Shown piece by piece: positions 45,625 through 57,373 of a stretch of DNA of 64,000 bases. The notes under the pieces are model-generated. The model made no database searches. It had not been told where the DNA came from and saw only the letters and a program-made list of their open reading frames with translations. A program made the translations under genes and the position numbers. Origin of the DNA: Isoetes taiwanensis (lineage: Eukaryota > Streptophyta > Lycopodiopsida > Isoetales > Isoetaceae); assembly GCA_021234155.1 (NCBI GenBank), contig JAJEKV010000014.1, positions 7,581,563 to 7,645,562 of the forward strand, in the 5' to 3' direction. Each line of letters starts with the position of its first letter. Within the stretch, counting starts at the first letter, position 1.

Positions 45625-46156
45625 AATCTAAAAGAATAGAATAGAATAGAATAATGTTTTATCGTCCACGGAGACCGATTGGCCTATGTGACTCAAACAA
45701 AAAGAGAGCAGCAAGCGTATTACTGTCAGGATTAAAAAACCCCCGCCCCAAAGGGTTTTCGAGGGAAAAACCTTAGCAGTAATAAGTATGCTGGCATGCT
45801 GTACAATTGTATAAGACAGTTCAATACTGTCCCGGAGGACACAACTGAGTCCGTGCATCTATAACCTCCTGGAGGTATGACCCCAACAAACCCACTGATG
45901 CCATATTCAATAACTCATGCAACGGTTGGCCAAGCACTAGTAATCGAACATACCGCTCTCGGATATAGGCAAATGCTGGGTAGATCTGGAGGGCATGACA
46001 TTCATCCTCAATGACGCCCTGATGGCAACACTGGCAAAGCCTTTCCTCCCGTGCTTCCCGAGCCCAACGTCCTGTCTCAATGCGGAGACGATGTGCACCC
46101 ATGCGAATGGAAGCTATAAGTCTGCGCTTCTTCATGGGAAAGAAGACACAGATCAC
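45625..46156 (-). pseudogene. LINE 3' end with zinc finger (family L)
   Basis: The minus strand encodes IASIRMGAHRLRIETGRW, CQCCHQGVIEDECHALQIYP and AFAYIRERY, the terminal zinc-finger of LINE ORF2. An untranslated region with GGCCAATCGGTCTCCGTGG follows, then an (ATTCT)n tail at 45628-45650. 5'-truncated insertion. Confidence 0.75.
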
Positions 46157-46403
46157 AAATTTACACTAAAAAGCATAAAGACTCGCAAATCTTCTCACCA
46201 GAACTCATCGGAACTCTAAAGAGACAGACCACAGAACTCGCTGAAACCCATCAAAAACAATTCTAAATCCGTCAAAAATACAATGTAATGGATGCTACAG
46301 CCAAGACGCCTCCACAGACGCAAGCTGTGGGGCAAGCGCCACAGCAGCGCCCCTCCCCCCCGCGGTCCCCCCGTTGTTTACATAAGCAAACAACCACATG
46401 TCA

Positions 46404-46495
46404 GAGTTTCCGTGGTGGAAACTTTCAGGCGGCGCACCACTCGCGGCTCCGCTGCTCGTGGCGGCACCGCCTGAAAGTTTCCTCCACGGAAACTC
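46404..46495. mobile_element. GC-rich foldback element, copy 2
   Basis: The arms GAGTTTCCGTGG-GGAAACTT and TCAGGCGG are mirrored on the right (46463-46495) with few mismatches around the core CTCGCGGCTCCGCTGCTCG. The core and arm layout match the 37636-37770 copy in the same orientation. Confidence 0.7.
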
Positions 46496-46499
46496 CTCC

Positions 46500-47345
46500 C
46501 GTGACAGTTTCCTATTACAAATACATTATTCTCAACGCAAAATTACAACCGAAGGTTTGAAGCCTCAAAGAGAGGCCTGGGCGCCACAAAGAGAGGCCTC
46601 ACTAGAGACGCCGTCTCAAGAGGCCGATTCAACAGTTCCAAAGCTAGAGCCTTGTCAAATTTATTGCTTGATCTGCTTAAGTAATAGCATCTCCAGCCAG
46701 GCTGCGGCTTTTGTTGAAGAAATTTCTGTGCCGACGACGATGATGATGGAATGAAGGAGAGCTTAGGCAAGTACTTCACAATTGACAGATGTCGCATACT
46801 GAAAAGGAACATTAAATCTGAAAAAAAAAAAAAAAAAAAAAACCAAGAATGGTAAAAAAGACAATGCATGTCCCTGAACTGGCCATCGGTATGGGATCGT
46901 TTGCACCAAAGCCCCACCAAATGCCAAGGCCGCAAGCTGTGCCAATCCAAAGCCCTACTCTGAGCCGCTGCCGCATCTAAGCCGAACAAGGAATGCTATT
47001 GTCTGGGATGGCATGTCTGTTCTCCCGATCTTTCCAAAAATTGCAACTGGGGCCATTGCAACCACAACCACAATAAGCCCCAAGAATAGAAATATGACCT
47101 TCAATCCAATTAAGCAACTCAAACAACCCCAAATATACCATTTTGAATACAATACAATACAAGAATCATAGCTCCAAGCATTGCGAGAATCCCCTCCCGC
47201 AATACGAAACGAATTGTGCAAACTTAATTACACCTCATAGAGTTAAGGAAGGTATGTTATACATTCTTATAGTTAGGCCAACGATGGGCCAACCATTGTG
47301 GCAATCTCCTTTCATTGTACTTTTACCTCTCCTTAATTTTCTTTT
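46500..47345. other. unassigned DNA
   Basis: No recognised gene. A run of about 22 A lies at 46820-46841 and may be a retroposon tail. Confidence 0.35.
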
Positions 47346-47349
47346 TGGA

Positions 47350-47425
47350 ATGCCAAGTGGCCTCGGATGCTTTAAATGCCTCAGTGGTAGAGCGTTAATT
47401 TTGTAAAGTAAAAGTCTGAATTTCA
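47350..47425 (+). mobile_element. tRNA-like relic (decayed SINE head)
   Basis: GCCTCAGTGGTAGAGCG at 47377-47393 fits a pol III A box; the B-box position reads GAATTTCAATC, with the key TTC kept. The cloverleaf does not close well, so it is not a tRNA gene. Confidence 0.35.
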
Positions 47426-47699
47426 ATCTTCATGGAGACAATTTTTTTTTGTTTTGAAAGATAAGATCTCAATTGAACATGATTAAAAGTACATTTGGTA
47501 TTACGCCTCTATGTCGAGAGTGGATCATGAGGGAAAATCATACAGCAAGTGAACATCTGCGTGTCTAAAATCGATTAAGATAGCGGTCCCATATTTCTTG
47601 AGAAACATCCCCCTCCACTTTTAAACACCTAATTTGCTTTGAAAACTTAGCTTTCGATATCCCGAACAAGCCAGGTGCATGGATGAATTGATCCTGAAA

Positions 47700-48065
47700 A
47701 GCTAAGAGTCTTCCCCTTTTCCATATACACCAGCATATCCCTTAGCTATATGAATAACCATTTTCATTGGGCTAGACCAGGCATTACTGTACCTCTCTAA
47801 CACCACTTCCTTTAATGGCATTGTTAAATGAAATAATTGTTCGAACTTATTCCATATTTGTGGGATATTTGGCAGTTGATAATATAGTGCTCTACTGTTT
47901 CTTCCGCTCCCCCACAGATAGGCAAATAGGACAAGCATCATTTATGAACTTATGCACAGAGACAAAAGAATCTATGGCGAAAATGCCAAATAAGCCGATT
48001 ATTGTCCATGATAAAAAAAACACCCCATTCTGAAGGGGTTTCAGGGAAAAACCTTAGCAGTTTGC
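47700..48065 (-). pseudogene. LINE C-terminal zinc-finger fragment plus a nested LINE tail
   Basis: With one frameshift the minus strand reads ACPICLSVG and AEETVEHYIINCQISHKY, a LINE terminal zinc finger different from the family L copies. 48000-48062 (GGTTTTTCCCTG, then GGGGTGTTTTTTTTATC) is a family L 3' tail lying upstream of it. Confidence 0.5.
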
Positions 48066-48289
48066 TGATTAACTGTATAACTGTACATAAAAGAAATGGC
48101 GTGAAGAAAAGAAGAAACGAAGTGGGACATTATATAGAGAAGATCTCTCATACATCCAATGTATATACTCCCTAAATAATGTACTTTGAATGCTTTTTAC
48201 TTTGGAAGTTGGATTGTGATGCCCTTTGGCTTACCGGGGGAATTTTCCCAACATGAGACTTCGATTATGTATGTTGCTACTTTGAAGCA

Positions 48290-48789
48290 GTAATTATCTG
48301 TTCTGAATTGAATTGTTTTCTATCATCCACGAAGACTAGAATGTCTATGGGATCCAATACAAGAAAGAGCACAACAAGAGCATTGCTATCTAAGATTAAC
48401 TCCAAAGGATTTTCGATGGAAAAAACTAAGCAATAATAGACTCGCTGATAAAATGTACATATGTACGTATCAATGTGTTGATGCAGGATGTATTTCATTT
48501 CGTCTGCCGAGAACCTCCAGGTACAGGATGATGTTGTTATTATTGCAAAAGTTTGCAAGAGCATATTTAGCGGCTGGTTAAGTTTAATCAAGTCAACATA
48601 TCGTGCTTAGATAGTTGTGAACGCTGGATAAATCTGAAGAGTGTGAGTTTCATCTTCAATGGCTCCCATTTGGCAACCTTGATACACCATGTTCTTACAT
48701 TCCTCATGAGTCCATCTAGCAGTTTCCATTCGGGCATCATGTGCATCAGTGCAAATGGATGCAACTGTTCTACATCTCTTCATGGGCAA
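48290..48789 (-). pseudogene. LINE 3' end with zinc finger (family L)
   Basis: KRCRTVASICTDAHDARMET, CQMGAIEDETHTLQIYPAF aligns with the 46.1-kb copy. The 3' region ends GGATCCCATAGACATTC-like text and an AATTC-rich tail. More diverged than the 45.6-kb copy. Confidence 0.65.
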
Positions 48790-50924
48790 ATGTGACAGTT
48801 ACTGATGTGGAACACATGCGAATGTGGGATTAATCTAGATTTTGACATGTAATATCTTGACTATTTCCAAAACACAGACATTCTGAAGCTTATCAAGAAC
48901 GCATGGATCGAGATACTGCTTCAAGCAACTGTGATCTTCCTTATTATGCACCTGTATATATTGGTGCTCCTGGACATCCCATCTAGGAAACCAACATGCG
49001 AGGTTTGGAAGTCGAGTATATACCATGTTGACCACCTTCTGGCAATAGAGTATATGGCATTCCAAAGCAGCATGCTGTAGCGGCAAGAATCATGTCTCTT
49101 AGAGGCAAAGCATTATGCCTTACGATTATAATATAAATCCCTTAAAACCCTCTTTCGTTTAGGTGCATATTCGTACGAGGGAAATACGTAGGGCAGCGAG
49201 AGACCATCTTAATGAACAATATCTAGCATAATAACAGGGGGTTTTCTTTGTATTTTTGTACGTTTTTTCCTAAGGTTTTCATATGATTTGTTGGCCGTAT
49301 TCCATGGCACATACTAATGCGTACATCTAGAGTGCGCATTGTATTCCATGTTTTAATTCCTAGTTTAGCCCCATGTTTGCATGGTTTTTTGTGCCATCCA
49401 AATTTATCGTCCCATCGTAATGGCCAAGATTGACTCTTTAATTCTTAATCAAGGGATGATATTGAAGCCCCATTTAGCTTCTGGTAGGGGAGGGTGTCCA
49501 TCGGCTGCGCACTTTAGCGCAAAATCATGACAGCAGTCACGTAGAAGCTAAAAAAAAAATTTGCATGCTCAGGCCATAGGCCCAACGAGATGGCCTACGC
49601 AGCAAACCCTGCCACATTTCAACTTGACAATACCACCTCAACTTATGAGGTACCAAAGTGGTAGGGGTATTGGTACCACCAAGGCTGAGATGGCAGCCCC
49701 ATAGGCTACCAGGGTGCCCACTGAAGCTGGATATGCAAATACTTGAAGAACAAATATATTTTATTGGGAACAGACTTAAAATTTATGTCAAAATACAATC
49801 AATTTTAATAAGAACGGTCTTAAAACTTTAAGAGCAACCTTATGCTTGACTTTATCTGAATTGCTCTGAACTTAAATAGCAAACCTTAGAGTTTATAAAC
49901 TCTCAAAAATGAAGATTACAATTTCCATTGGATATAGACAAATTTCAGATAACCTGCAGTTAGAAAATAAATTCAAAGCGAAGCACACTTACAAGGCATA
50001 TGCTGCTGCAATCAGCTAAGATCCAGCTTGACTTCTAGCTAAATCTCCTTTCCTTCTAGAAACAACTGAATAACCTTTGCCTTGTGCTTGTGAAGTTCAA
50101 CCAACGTCTAGGTGCTGCTCCATCAATTTCCTCATCCATACGCTGCGACTGCTTGCCTATTTACAGTCATTTTCAAGGATGCAAAGCACTGCTCCAGGAT
50201 TAACCATTTGAAGAAACATTTCTTTTCAAAAAACACCTTTCATTTCTACCATGGCAGTGCCACAGAAACAATGGCGAGCATAGGAACTCGACTCGACGGC
50301 TGATGAAATCAAGAAATAACTAGTTAAAACGAGGATAATCAAACAAACACAAATAAAGCAACCACCAAAGTCACTAAAAGCAAATTTCCAAAAAATGACT
50401 ATTATGTGTTGTTGCATGCTTATAAAACTTACTCCATCTTTATCAATGACCTTCTACCTACACCTTTGTAGATACAATCATCTCCACCTACACCATCGTA
50501 CATATAATCCCTACATCTACACCTTATTTGAATTAGAAACAATCACCTCTTTGCTTTGCTTTCACCTCTTGGCACATGTAGACAATGCCAAAAAGATCTA
50601 TATTCAAGCTAAATTAAATATGACCTGGTTATTTTAGCCTAGCATAGCTAAAATTCATAAACAAATATCTGTATTCCCTCCACTTATCAAATATCTGTAT
50701 AGCATAGCAAATATCTGTATAGCATAGCAAATATCTCCCTCCACTTATCATGCTGAAGGTCTGCTGCAAACTAAAAGACACCATGCTTGTTCCTCCAGTC
50801 AGCCCTGCAGTCTCTGCTATCTGCAACATTCAAAGGCATTTGAGTTATACACTTGATTCAATAAAGGAGTGATTCAAGTAGACATTTGTTATACACTTGA
50901 ATTGGGTGCTTTACATATGTATAG
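48790..50924. other. unassigned DNA with one dispersed repeat
   Basis: 49125-49190 (CCTTAAAACCCTCTTTCGTT, GGTGCATATTCGTACGAGGG, GGGCAGCGAGAG) resembles 60695-60765. 50690-50750 contains a small tandem repeat of GTATAGCATAGCAAATATCT. No gene recognised. Confidence 0.4.
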
Positions 50925-51060
50925 AAGAATAGAATAGAATAGAATTGTTTTTATCGTCCACGGAGACCAATCGGCCTATGGGACCCAATACAAAAAGCGC
51001 AGCAATCACATTACTGCCCGGATTAAAAAACCCCCGCCCCGAAGGGTTCTCGAGGCTCTT
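50925..51060 (-). mobile_element. LINE 3' tail only (family L)
   Basis: The minus strand ends GGCCGATTGGTCTCCGTGG-CGATAAAAACAATTCT with an (ATTCT)n tail at 50927-50947; it begins at CCTCGAGAACCCTTCGGGGC. Strongly 5'-truncated. Its left edge abuts a two-unit 34-bp tandem repeat (CTCTTGTAGAA-TGG-TTGATATTTTTGTG). Confidence 0.6.
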
Positions 51061-53000
51061 GTAGAACTGGTTTGATATTTTTGTGGTGCTCTTGTAGAAT
51101 TGGGTTGATATTTTTGTGACTGGATAATCTATGGTGCTCACTGCTCCTGTAATATCTGAAGAAAAAAATACTCCTGGCTCCTTGTATGGTATCTAGTATG
51201 TTAACATCTGGAAGGTAAATCCCTGTTCCTAGTGCAGAAGGGTCACCTGCAAAAAGAATCAATAGCTTTTCATTACACAAATTTGAGACAAAACCGATTC
51301 TTATATGATCATGTTCAACACATACCCACACCAATTTCACGGCTTCTAAGTTGTGGCAAAACCGACAATCAAAAACAAACTAAGAAACAGCCACCCAGCC
51401 ATGGTTGCTAAGACGAGCAGATGTGAGTATGGCATACGCAAGCCCTCTCTGGCTATGGCACAAGCTATGAAACCGAAGCCCTCTCTGGTCGCCACAGGAG
51501 CCGCATCAGTCTTCACCAAAATCGTAATAGAAACCCTAAGAAACCCTTAGGAGCCAATCCGCGTGCGCCACGAACCAAAAATCATGGCCGCCAATGGGCG
51601 GGCGCCGCGAATGGCGACCCTCCCCTATATCTCAAAACTCACATGCAGATATTGAGCTATTCTTTCTAGGCCAAAAACTGGCAAAAGGGAAATCGAACTT
51701 TTTTACAAAGGGGGTCAGCGTCGGATTTAGTCATGGGCAGCATCGGAATTATAAGGGGGCTGCATCGAAACTTACAGGACAGCATCAACGGCCGCCAACC
51801 AGCTTCCGGATCATCTCCAACAGGCAGCTACTGTCGGATCTGCCAAAATCGATTATGTCCCTAAGCCAGCCGGATTCTTCTGCTGGTAATCTAGTTCTTT
51901 GCCTTGATGTTTGCTACAGCCTCCTGCCTTGTTGTTAATTCTGCCAGAGCTCTACACCGGAAGGCCCGATTGGGTGGAGAACTGCCATTAATTACCTTGT
52001 CAATCAGGATCTTCCTCTAGTTTTGGTGAACTAGAGCCGGATCTACCTGAGCTATTGGTGTAGCTCCTAACACTAGGGTTATTTTAGGGTTATTTTAGGG
52101 TCAGCAGCTGGGGCAGCTTTTCTTTCCGCCATCATAGTAAACCCGCTTGATGTTGTGAAGGTATGATGGATATTTTTCCCACTATTAATTTTAAGTAGAA
52201 AGATTTGAAGAAAGCGTTATAATTGCTCATTGCCTCAGAGCCTCAACCTCAGAAATCCAGAGACATTGGGGCTTTGTCTCTTATCAGAGGGCCTTATGCT
52301 CATGGTTCGAAAATAGGGGAGTTCCTCCCCTAAAAATCCGCCCACTTGTGTTAAATTCCGGTCATCCTGAAAATTTTCCGGCAATTTTCCGGCAAGAAGA
52401 TAACAAATTTCTGGCATAATACATTAAAAAATGCACTATTATATATTTTTTCCGGTAGCCTAAAAAAGCCAATGGCATTTTTTCTGGTTAGACTCATTGC
52501 TATTTTCGAGCCCTGCTTATGCTATGCTACTGCAACTTGCAACGGTGAGTGCTTGTTTCAGCTGGTCTTGGAATACAAGGCTCTCCGCACTTTGTTTTCA
52601 GCAGTGAATACATCTAGCACCATTCTGGAGATATCAAGTATTCTGCCAAATCATCTGTTGTTAAAGTGTTATTTGATACTTGAATGAACCATTCACATAT
52701 TATTTCCAATAAGATATTTCACAGGATTGTACATGTTATTGCATTAATCTTTCTTTCTGTCATACTCTACTAGTATTTGATCCATTGTTTTTTATTTTGA
52801 TTTTTAATGTAGTTGCGGTGGTGGCAGACATGTAGTATATCAGTTCCATCACATCTCTCAAACTACGAGTGCACTCAAACTTCTTCTCGTATAGATATTA
52901 CTTTTGATATCCCTACTATTCTGGTCTAGATAGATATTACATGTGGTACTGCTAGCGCACTGAATTCCTTCTTTCAAATGCTCACTAATTTTACCTCATC
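51061..53000. other. unassigned DNA
   Basis: Short frames on both strands, none with a recognised domain. 51400-51560 is GC-richer and coding-like in texture, but no product can be named. Confidence 0.35.
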
Positions 53001-53342
53001 CATTAGAGAAAATATGGGGTCTCTTGGTGTCCCCCTAAGAAATATTATGGTTTATTTTTTCTATTTTCCTAATTATATTGGAGAGCATTTATCCTTCATG
53101 AATATAGAATCCAAGTGTATCTTGGAGTCCACGTAGACCTATCGCATTATGCCACGTCATTTGGAGAGAGAGAGTAGGAAATCTCGATTAGGGTTCCTCG
53201 AATCAGTTCGTGAGATCTCGGGCGTGTCTCCGAGATCGCCCTGAGATCTCCCTATTCAAGCGAGGTGTCTGGTGGTTTTCCAAGGCAATAGATGCACGAT
53301 TTGAGCTCGAGATCCAAGGTTTAGGGTTCATGTGGGCGTGTG

Positions 53343-53523
53343 AGTTCAAATTTGAATTTCCCTCATTGCATTTGCTCGGAAAATTTTGAATCATAGTTCA
53401 AATTTGAAATTCCCTCATTGCATTTGCCCGGAAAAATTTGAATTGCAGTTCAATATTGAATTTCCCTTACTCTAAAGTGCTCGGAAATTTTGAATTGTAG
53501 TTCAAATTTGAATTTCCCGCACC
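53343..53523 (+). repeat. 52-bp tandem repeat upstream of the 876-aa ORF
   Basis: Units start at 53343, 53395, 53447 and 53499, exactly 52 bp apart. Each begins AGTTCAAATTTGAATTTCCC (itself containing the palindrome TTCAAATTTGAA) and contains a CTCGGAAAATTTTGAA block. The array ends 31 bp before the start codon, where promoter or leader sequence is expected. Confidence 0.85.
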
Positions 53524-53554
53524 TTAAACATTTGAATTCAGTATAAAATCAACA

Positions 53555-56185
53555 ATGGAGTTTCTGGGATGGTTTCTGCTAGCTGCAGTCATTGCCATGG
53601 TTCAAATGAGAATTACCTTGCCTTCATCAGAATTTGCAAAATCTACTGTCAGCAAAGAAGAACATAATGCTTTGAGATTGAGTGGAGCCAAGCATGCTGA
53701 TATCTGGACAGTAGGGGAAATTTACCCACGAAATCCATTCACAGGTAAATGTCCAAATTTCAATTGTGTAACAAGCCTTGTGAGGTTTGTTTGTGAGGGA
53801 AAGTCTGGGCTGCTAGGCTACTGTGAGAGCCTGGCACAATACAGTTTGCAATTAATTTATCAAAATAACAATTTGTCACATTGCTTGTATTTGAGAGATA
53901 CGGAGTTGTCTAAATTGAGAGATCAGTTAGAGCAGCAAAGAAGGAAAAAGGATAAGCAGGTCAGCCAGCTAACAAAAAGGAATTCTCAATTGGAGGAAGA
54001 TATTGTGATGTTTCAGCAATGTGTCAAGCAATTAGAGTTTGGAAGACTTTCAGCAATGGCAGATGCTAGAAAGAATATGAAACAGTGTCGTGTCTTGCAG
54101 AAGAGATTGGAGAGATCAAAGAGGACTGTTCTTGGTGCTCGAGAGAGAATAAAAGAATTCAAGCCAATTGAAACACTTAATATTAAGTGTGGGGCTGCTC
54201 GAAGGAGAATTTATGCTATGAAGCAAGTGCTACAGTCAAGTAAGGGAAAGAAGGGTGTGAGGAAGAATGTTGGCAACATTGTAAGAAGTATTGCCACAAA
54301 AGAAGAAATCATTTCAATGTTAAATTCACCTGAGAATTCTGATTTGAATAAATCTGTTATGGACCTGCTTCTTCATGAGGTGAGTTCTAAAATGGATGCA
54401 AATAAAATTCAAAATGTATGTGATTCTGCTGGAATTAGTACAGCAGCTTATAGATTGCTCTTCAAGCAATTCTCGGATGCATTGAACATGGTTGGGACAA
54501 ATAAAGTTATGGTTCCAAGGCCACACCATCTGAATCTTGTCAGGGCAAGGAGAAACACCATGGTTGAAGAGATCATTGGAGGAATGCACTCGATTAAGTG
54601 TGAAGCACCATTCACTATTTCAGGGCCAAGATCTAAGAAAGGTATCCCCAATGACAGCAAAATTATAAGTCACCATGAGAGAGACAATTTATGGTTTGAC
54701 TTGGAGAGCATTCTGAAATTTATGGTAGTTTTCTATAATATACATGAAGATAGCATTCAAAACAGCCAGCTGGAGGTTTGTTTGAAGCTTGATGAAATGG
54801 AACTCAGCCACAAAGTCAAGTATGAAAGGGTGTCTTTGACACTCATGAATCGGGCATTTGCTGCAGATTATGAACAGCAAAAAATGTTAAAGAGGAAGGA
54901 TAGAGACCCCGAGTGGTTTTCAATTCAATCCGAGGATCATACCTGGTGGTTGGGCCTTTTCCAAGTTCAGAAGGAGAATCATGAAGTGCTGAAATGGGTC
55001 TTTGAGCAGACGGGTATACCTATGCTTGTGGACAGCTATAATAAAGGTAAGAAGGTTTGTGTTGAAGGTTTTGGTTCTTTTTTGATTAATTTCCACCTGG
55101 CATCAGATTTGAAAACTGAGAAAGCCATGTATAATATTAGGTCTTCTGGTGCAAAGACTTCTCGAATGTGCTTGTATTGCTGTGAGACTTTGAAAGAAAC
55201 AAAAAATGGCCCCTCAAAGAGTACTCTCAAATGTAATCAGAGTTTAGCTCCTGATAGACACCTGAAGGATAAAGATCTGATCCCAATTTTGCCTATTCCC
55301 TTGGATAGAGTTCACATTTGTACACTGCATGCTCTTGTTAGGATAGTAGAAAAGATGATTTGGCTTTCAGAGTGCTTTGTCTGGAACATTAAGGATGAGA
55401 AGCAATGGAAAGAAGCTATTGAACGAGTGGAGACATTCTTATCAACTGCAGGATTGCATGGTGGATGTGTGAAGCTGGAAATGGATACTAAACAGTCCTC
55501 CAACGGAAGAAGCTCGGTTCCAACCAAGGTGTCTATTGGAGGTGAGAGGGCAAAGCACTTTCTATGCAATGAAAGTGCCAAGGTAGGTGTATGGGACTTT
55601 GGGAAAAAACTTGTAGATGCAGAGATGGACAGAACCACTAATGGAAGAACCAGAAAAAGGCATGCATGGAATGCCTTGTCCAACTTAAATTTGTTGTTGC
55701 AGAAACAGTACTTTACTGCTGAACAGAAGCTGGAATTCCGAGCTGCTGTTAATGCATTTACAAAGGCATACATAGATGCATGGGGGGAGAGCGAAGTTAC
55801 ACATTATGTGCATATAATTTTTGCACATGGGCCTTGGTTTGCAGATAGGTATGGCAGCTTGGCCATATGGAACACACAAGGCATGGTAAAATCACATAAG
55901 CAAGCCAAGATGGTTTTCAATAGGAAGACTCAACGAGGCGGCAGTAATCTAACTTCTCGTCAATCCAATCCATTGGTCCAAATGGGACAATGGTTCTATA
56001 GAGGAGTGCTAGCAAGACATGAAGAGAATGTGGCAAGACGTGCCTCGCCAATTTTGCATGATGCAATGGCAACTGCTATGAAGAGACGTCGACAACGGGC
56101 TTGGTCAGAATCGAATGGCGGGAACAAACTAAATGAGTGGAGAAGCAAGAGACAAAGAATTGGAAAAAGGTATATTGTTATCTGA
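53555..56185 (+). CDS. 876-aa putative transposase of the TIR element
   Basis: A single uninterrupted ORF, by far the longest in the window. Residues about 66-71 carry CPNFNC. Residues about 112-215 are a charged coiled coil (LSKLRDQLEQQRRKKDKQ onward). The middle is basic with alternating helices. About residue 560 lies a CLYCCE pair. DRVHICTLHALVRIVEKM and later THYVHIIFAHGPWFADRYGS with WNTQGMVKSHKQ are His/Asp-rich blocks like those of a large, poorly named group of repeated eukaryotic proteins. The C-terminus is Lys/Arg-rich (MKRRRQRAW, KRQRIGKR), a likely nuclear signal. I infer an RNase-H-fold transposase, but no catalytic triad is proved. The start was chosen as the first ATG after the tandem repeat; the hydrophobic MEFLGWFLLAA start may mean the true start is a later Met. 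Confidence 0.7.
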   Translation: MEFLGWFLLAAVIAMVQMRITLPSSEFAKSTVSKEEHNALRLSGAKHADIWTVGEIYPRNPFTGKCPNFNCVTSLVRFVCEGKSGLLGYCESLAQYSLQLIYQNNNLSHCLYLRDTELSKLRDQLEQQRRKKDKQVSQLTKRNSQLEEDIVMFQQCVKQLEFGRLSAMADARKNMKQCRVLQKRLERSKRTVLGARERIKEFKPIETLNIKCGAARRRIYAMKQVLQSSKGKKGVRKNVGNIVRSIATKEEIISMLNSPENSDLNKSVMDLLLHEVSSKMDANKIQNVCDSAGISTAAYRLLFKQFSDALNMVGTNKVMVPRPHHLNLVRARRNTMVEEIIGGMHSIKCEAPFTISGPRSKKGIPNDSKIISHHERDNLWFDLESILKFMVVFYNIHEDSIQNSQLEVCLKLDEMELSHKVKYERVSLTLMNRAFAADYEQQKMLKRKDRDPEWFSIQSEDHTWWLGLFQVQKENHEVLKWVFEQTGIPMLVDSYNKGKKVCVEGFGSFLINFHLASDLKTEKAMYNIRSSGAKTSRMCLYCCETLKETKNGPSKSTLKCNQSLAPDRHLKDKDLIPILPIPLDRVHICTLHALVRIVEKMIWLSECFVWNIKDEKQWKEAIERVETFLSTAGLHGGCVKLEMDTKQSSNGRSSVPTKVSIGGERAKHFLCNESAKVGVWDFGKKLVDAEMDRTTNGRTRKRHAWNALSNLNLLLQKQYFTAEQKLEFRAAVNAFTKAYIDAWGESEVTHYVHIIFAHGPWFADRYGSLAIWNTQGMVKSHKQAKMVFNRKTQRGGSNLTSRQSNPLVQMGQWFYRGVLARHEENVARRASPILHDAMATAMKRRRQRAWSESNGGNKLNEWRSKRQRIGKRYIVI

Positions 56186-56839
56186 TTCAAATTCTTGTAT
56201 CAAAATTTGTATCAACCATCTTATGCAGAATTTTGTATCAAATTCTTGGGATCAAGCTGTTACTGACAGAATTTTAGAGCAGTTCAAAATGAAGCTGGCA
56301 TATCAGAATATATCAGATTTTTATTTGAACTTCACAATCAATGGCAGATTAACACAAGCACATGGCAGAGTTCTGAAACCCATCTCAGCTGCTCCTTCCC
56401 TAGGTCGAGTTCTGAAACCCTAAATAGCTGTAGTGGTCGAAATATCCCACATGCTTGTGTCTTAAAAGAAATAGGCATATATAAGTTAAGTGTCTCCAAT
56501 TTTATGTTGGATTGGGTCCTCATGGTGAGAGCCCAACCCTCGCCATGGGGATCCATTCCTCACCCACCCTTTTGAGACTGTTATGGCAGAATTTTAGAGC
56601 AAATCAATACAAGGTTTCTCAACCCTAAACTCCCTTTTGGATTTTCAATTGCAATACTTGTATGAACATCAAACTTCAAAAACAATTCTAAGTTTCCATA
56701 ATACTTCTTACCATAATAAACTTAATTATGACCATTGCTTTGCATAATGAACATTGCTAGTTATGCTTTGCAAAATTGTGACCATAAAATGCTAGTTATG
56801 CTAGTTATGCTTTGCAAAATTTTGAATCATAAACTTCAT

Positions 56840-57165
56840 AAAATTAACAAATGTGACCATAAGGGTTCAATTTTAAAGTTGATAGCATGATGCCATAGGT
56901 GGCATGATGGTTCAATTTTGATAAAGTTTATGGTTCATAAAGTTTATGGTTCAATTTTGATAAAGTTTATGGTTCATAAAGTTTGTGGTTCAATTTTGAA
57001 CCATAAACTTCATCAAGATTAACAAATGTGACCATTAACAAATGTGACCATAAGGGTTCAATTTTAAAGTTGATGCCATAGGTGGCATGATGGTTCAATT
57101 TTGATAAAGTTTATGGTTCATTAACAAAGTTTTTGATAAAGTGACCATTAACAAATGTGACCAAT
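56840..57165. repeat. scrambled short repeats within the TIR element
   Basis: Iterations of GGTTCAATTTTGATAAAGTT, ATTAACAAATGTGACCATAA and GATGCCATAGGTGGCATGAT recur three to five times in changing order and partly inverted. Confidence 0.7.
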
Positions 57166-57373
57166 AGTTCACCAAACTTGCACAACCCTAAACCAACAAT
57201 AGTACAAAAAAAAAAAAAAAAAATCAGTTGACGAAGGCATTGATTGCATGACGCGCCTTTTTAGACAGAACAGTGCATTTCGTATGCATGCACTCCATTG
57301 CACTCGATTGGAATCGAGCTCTTCATCTTCCTTCCAATTCCCAGAACCATACCCACCAGAGATCGTAACGAAC

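Noticed and set aside
47377-47430. Candidate tRNA gene
   Set aside because: A-box text is good but the acceptor and anticodon stems do not pair; treated as a decayed SINE head.
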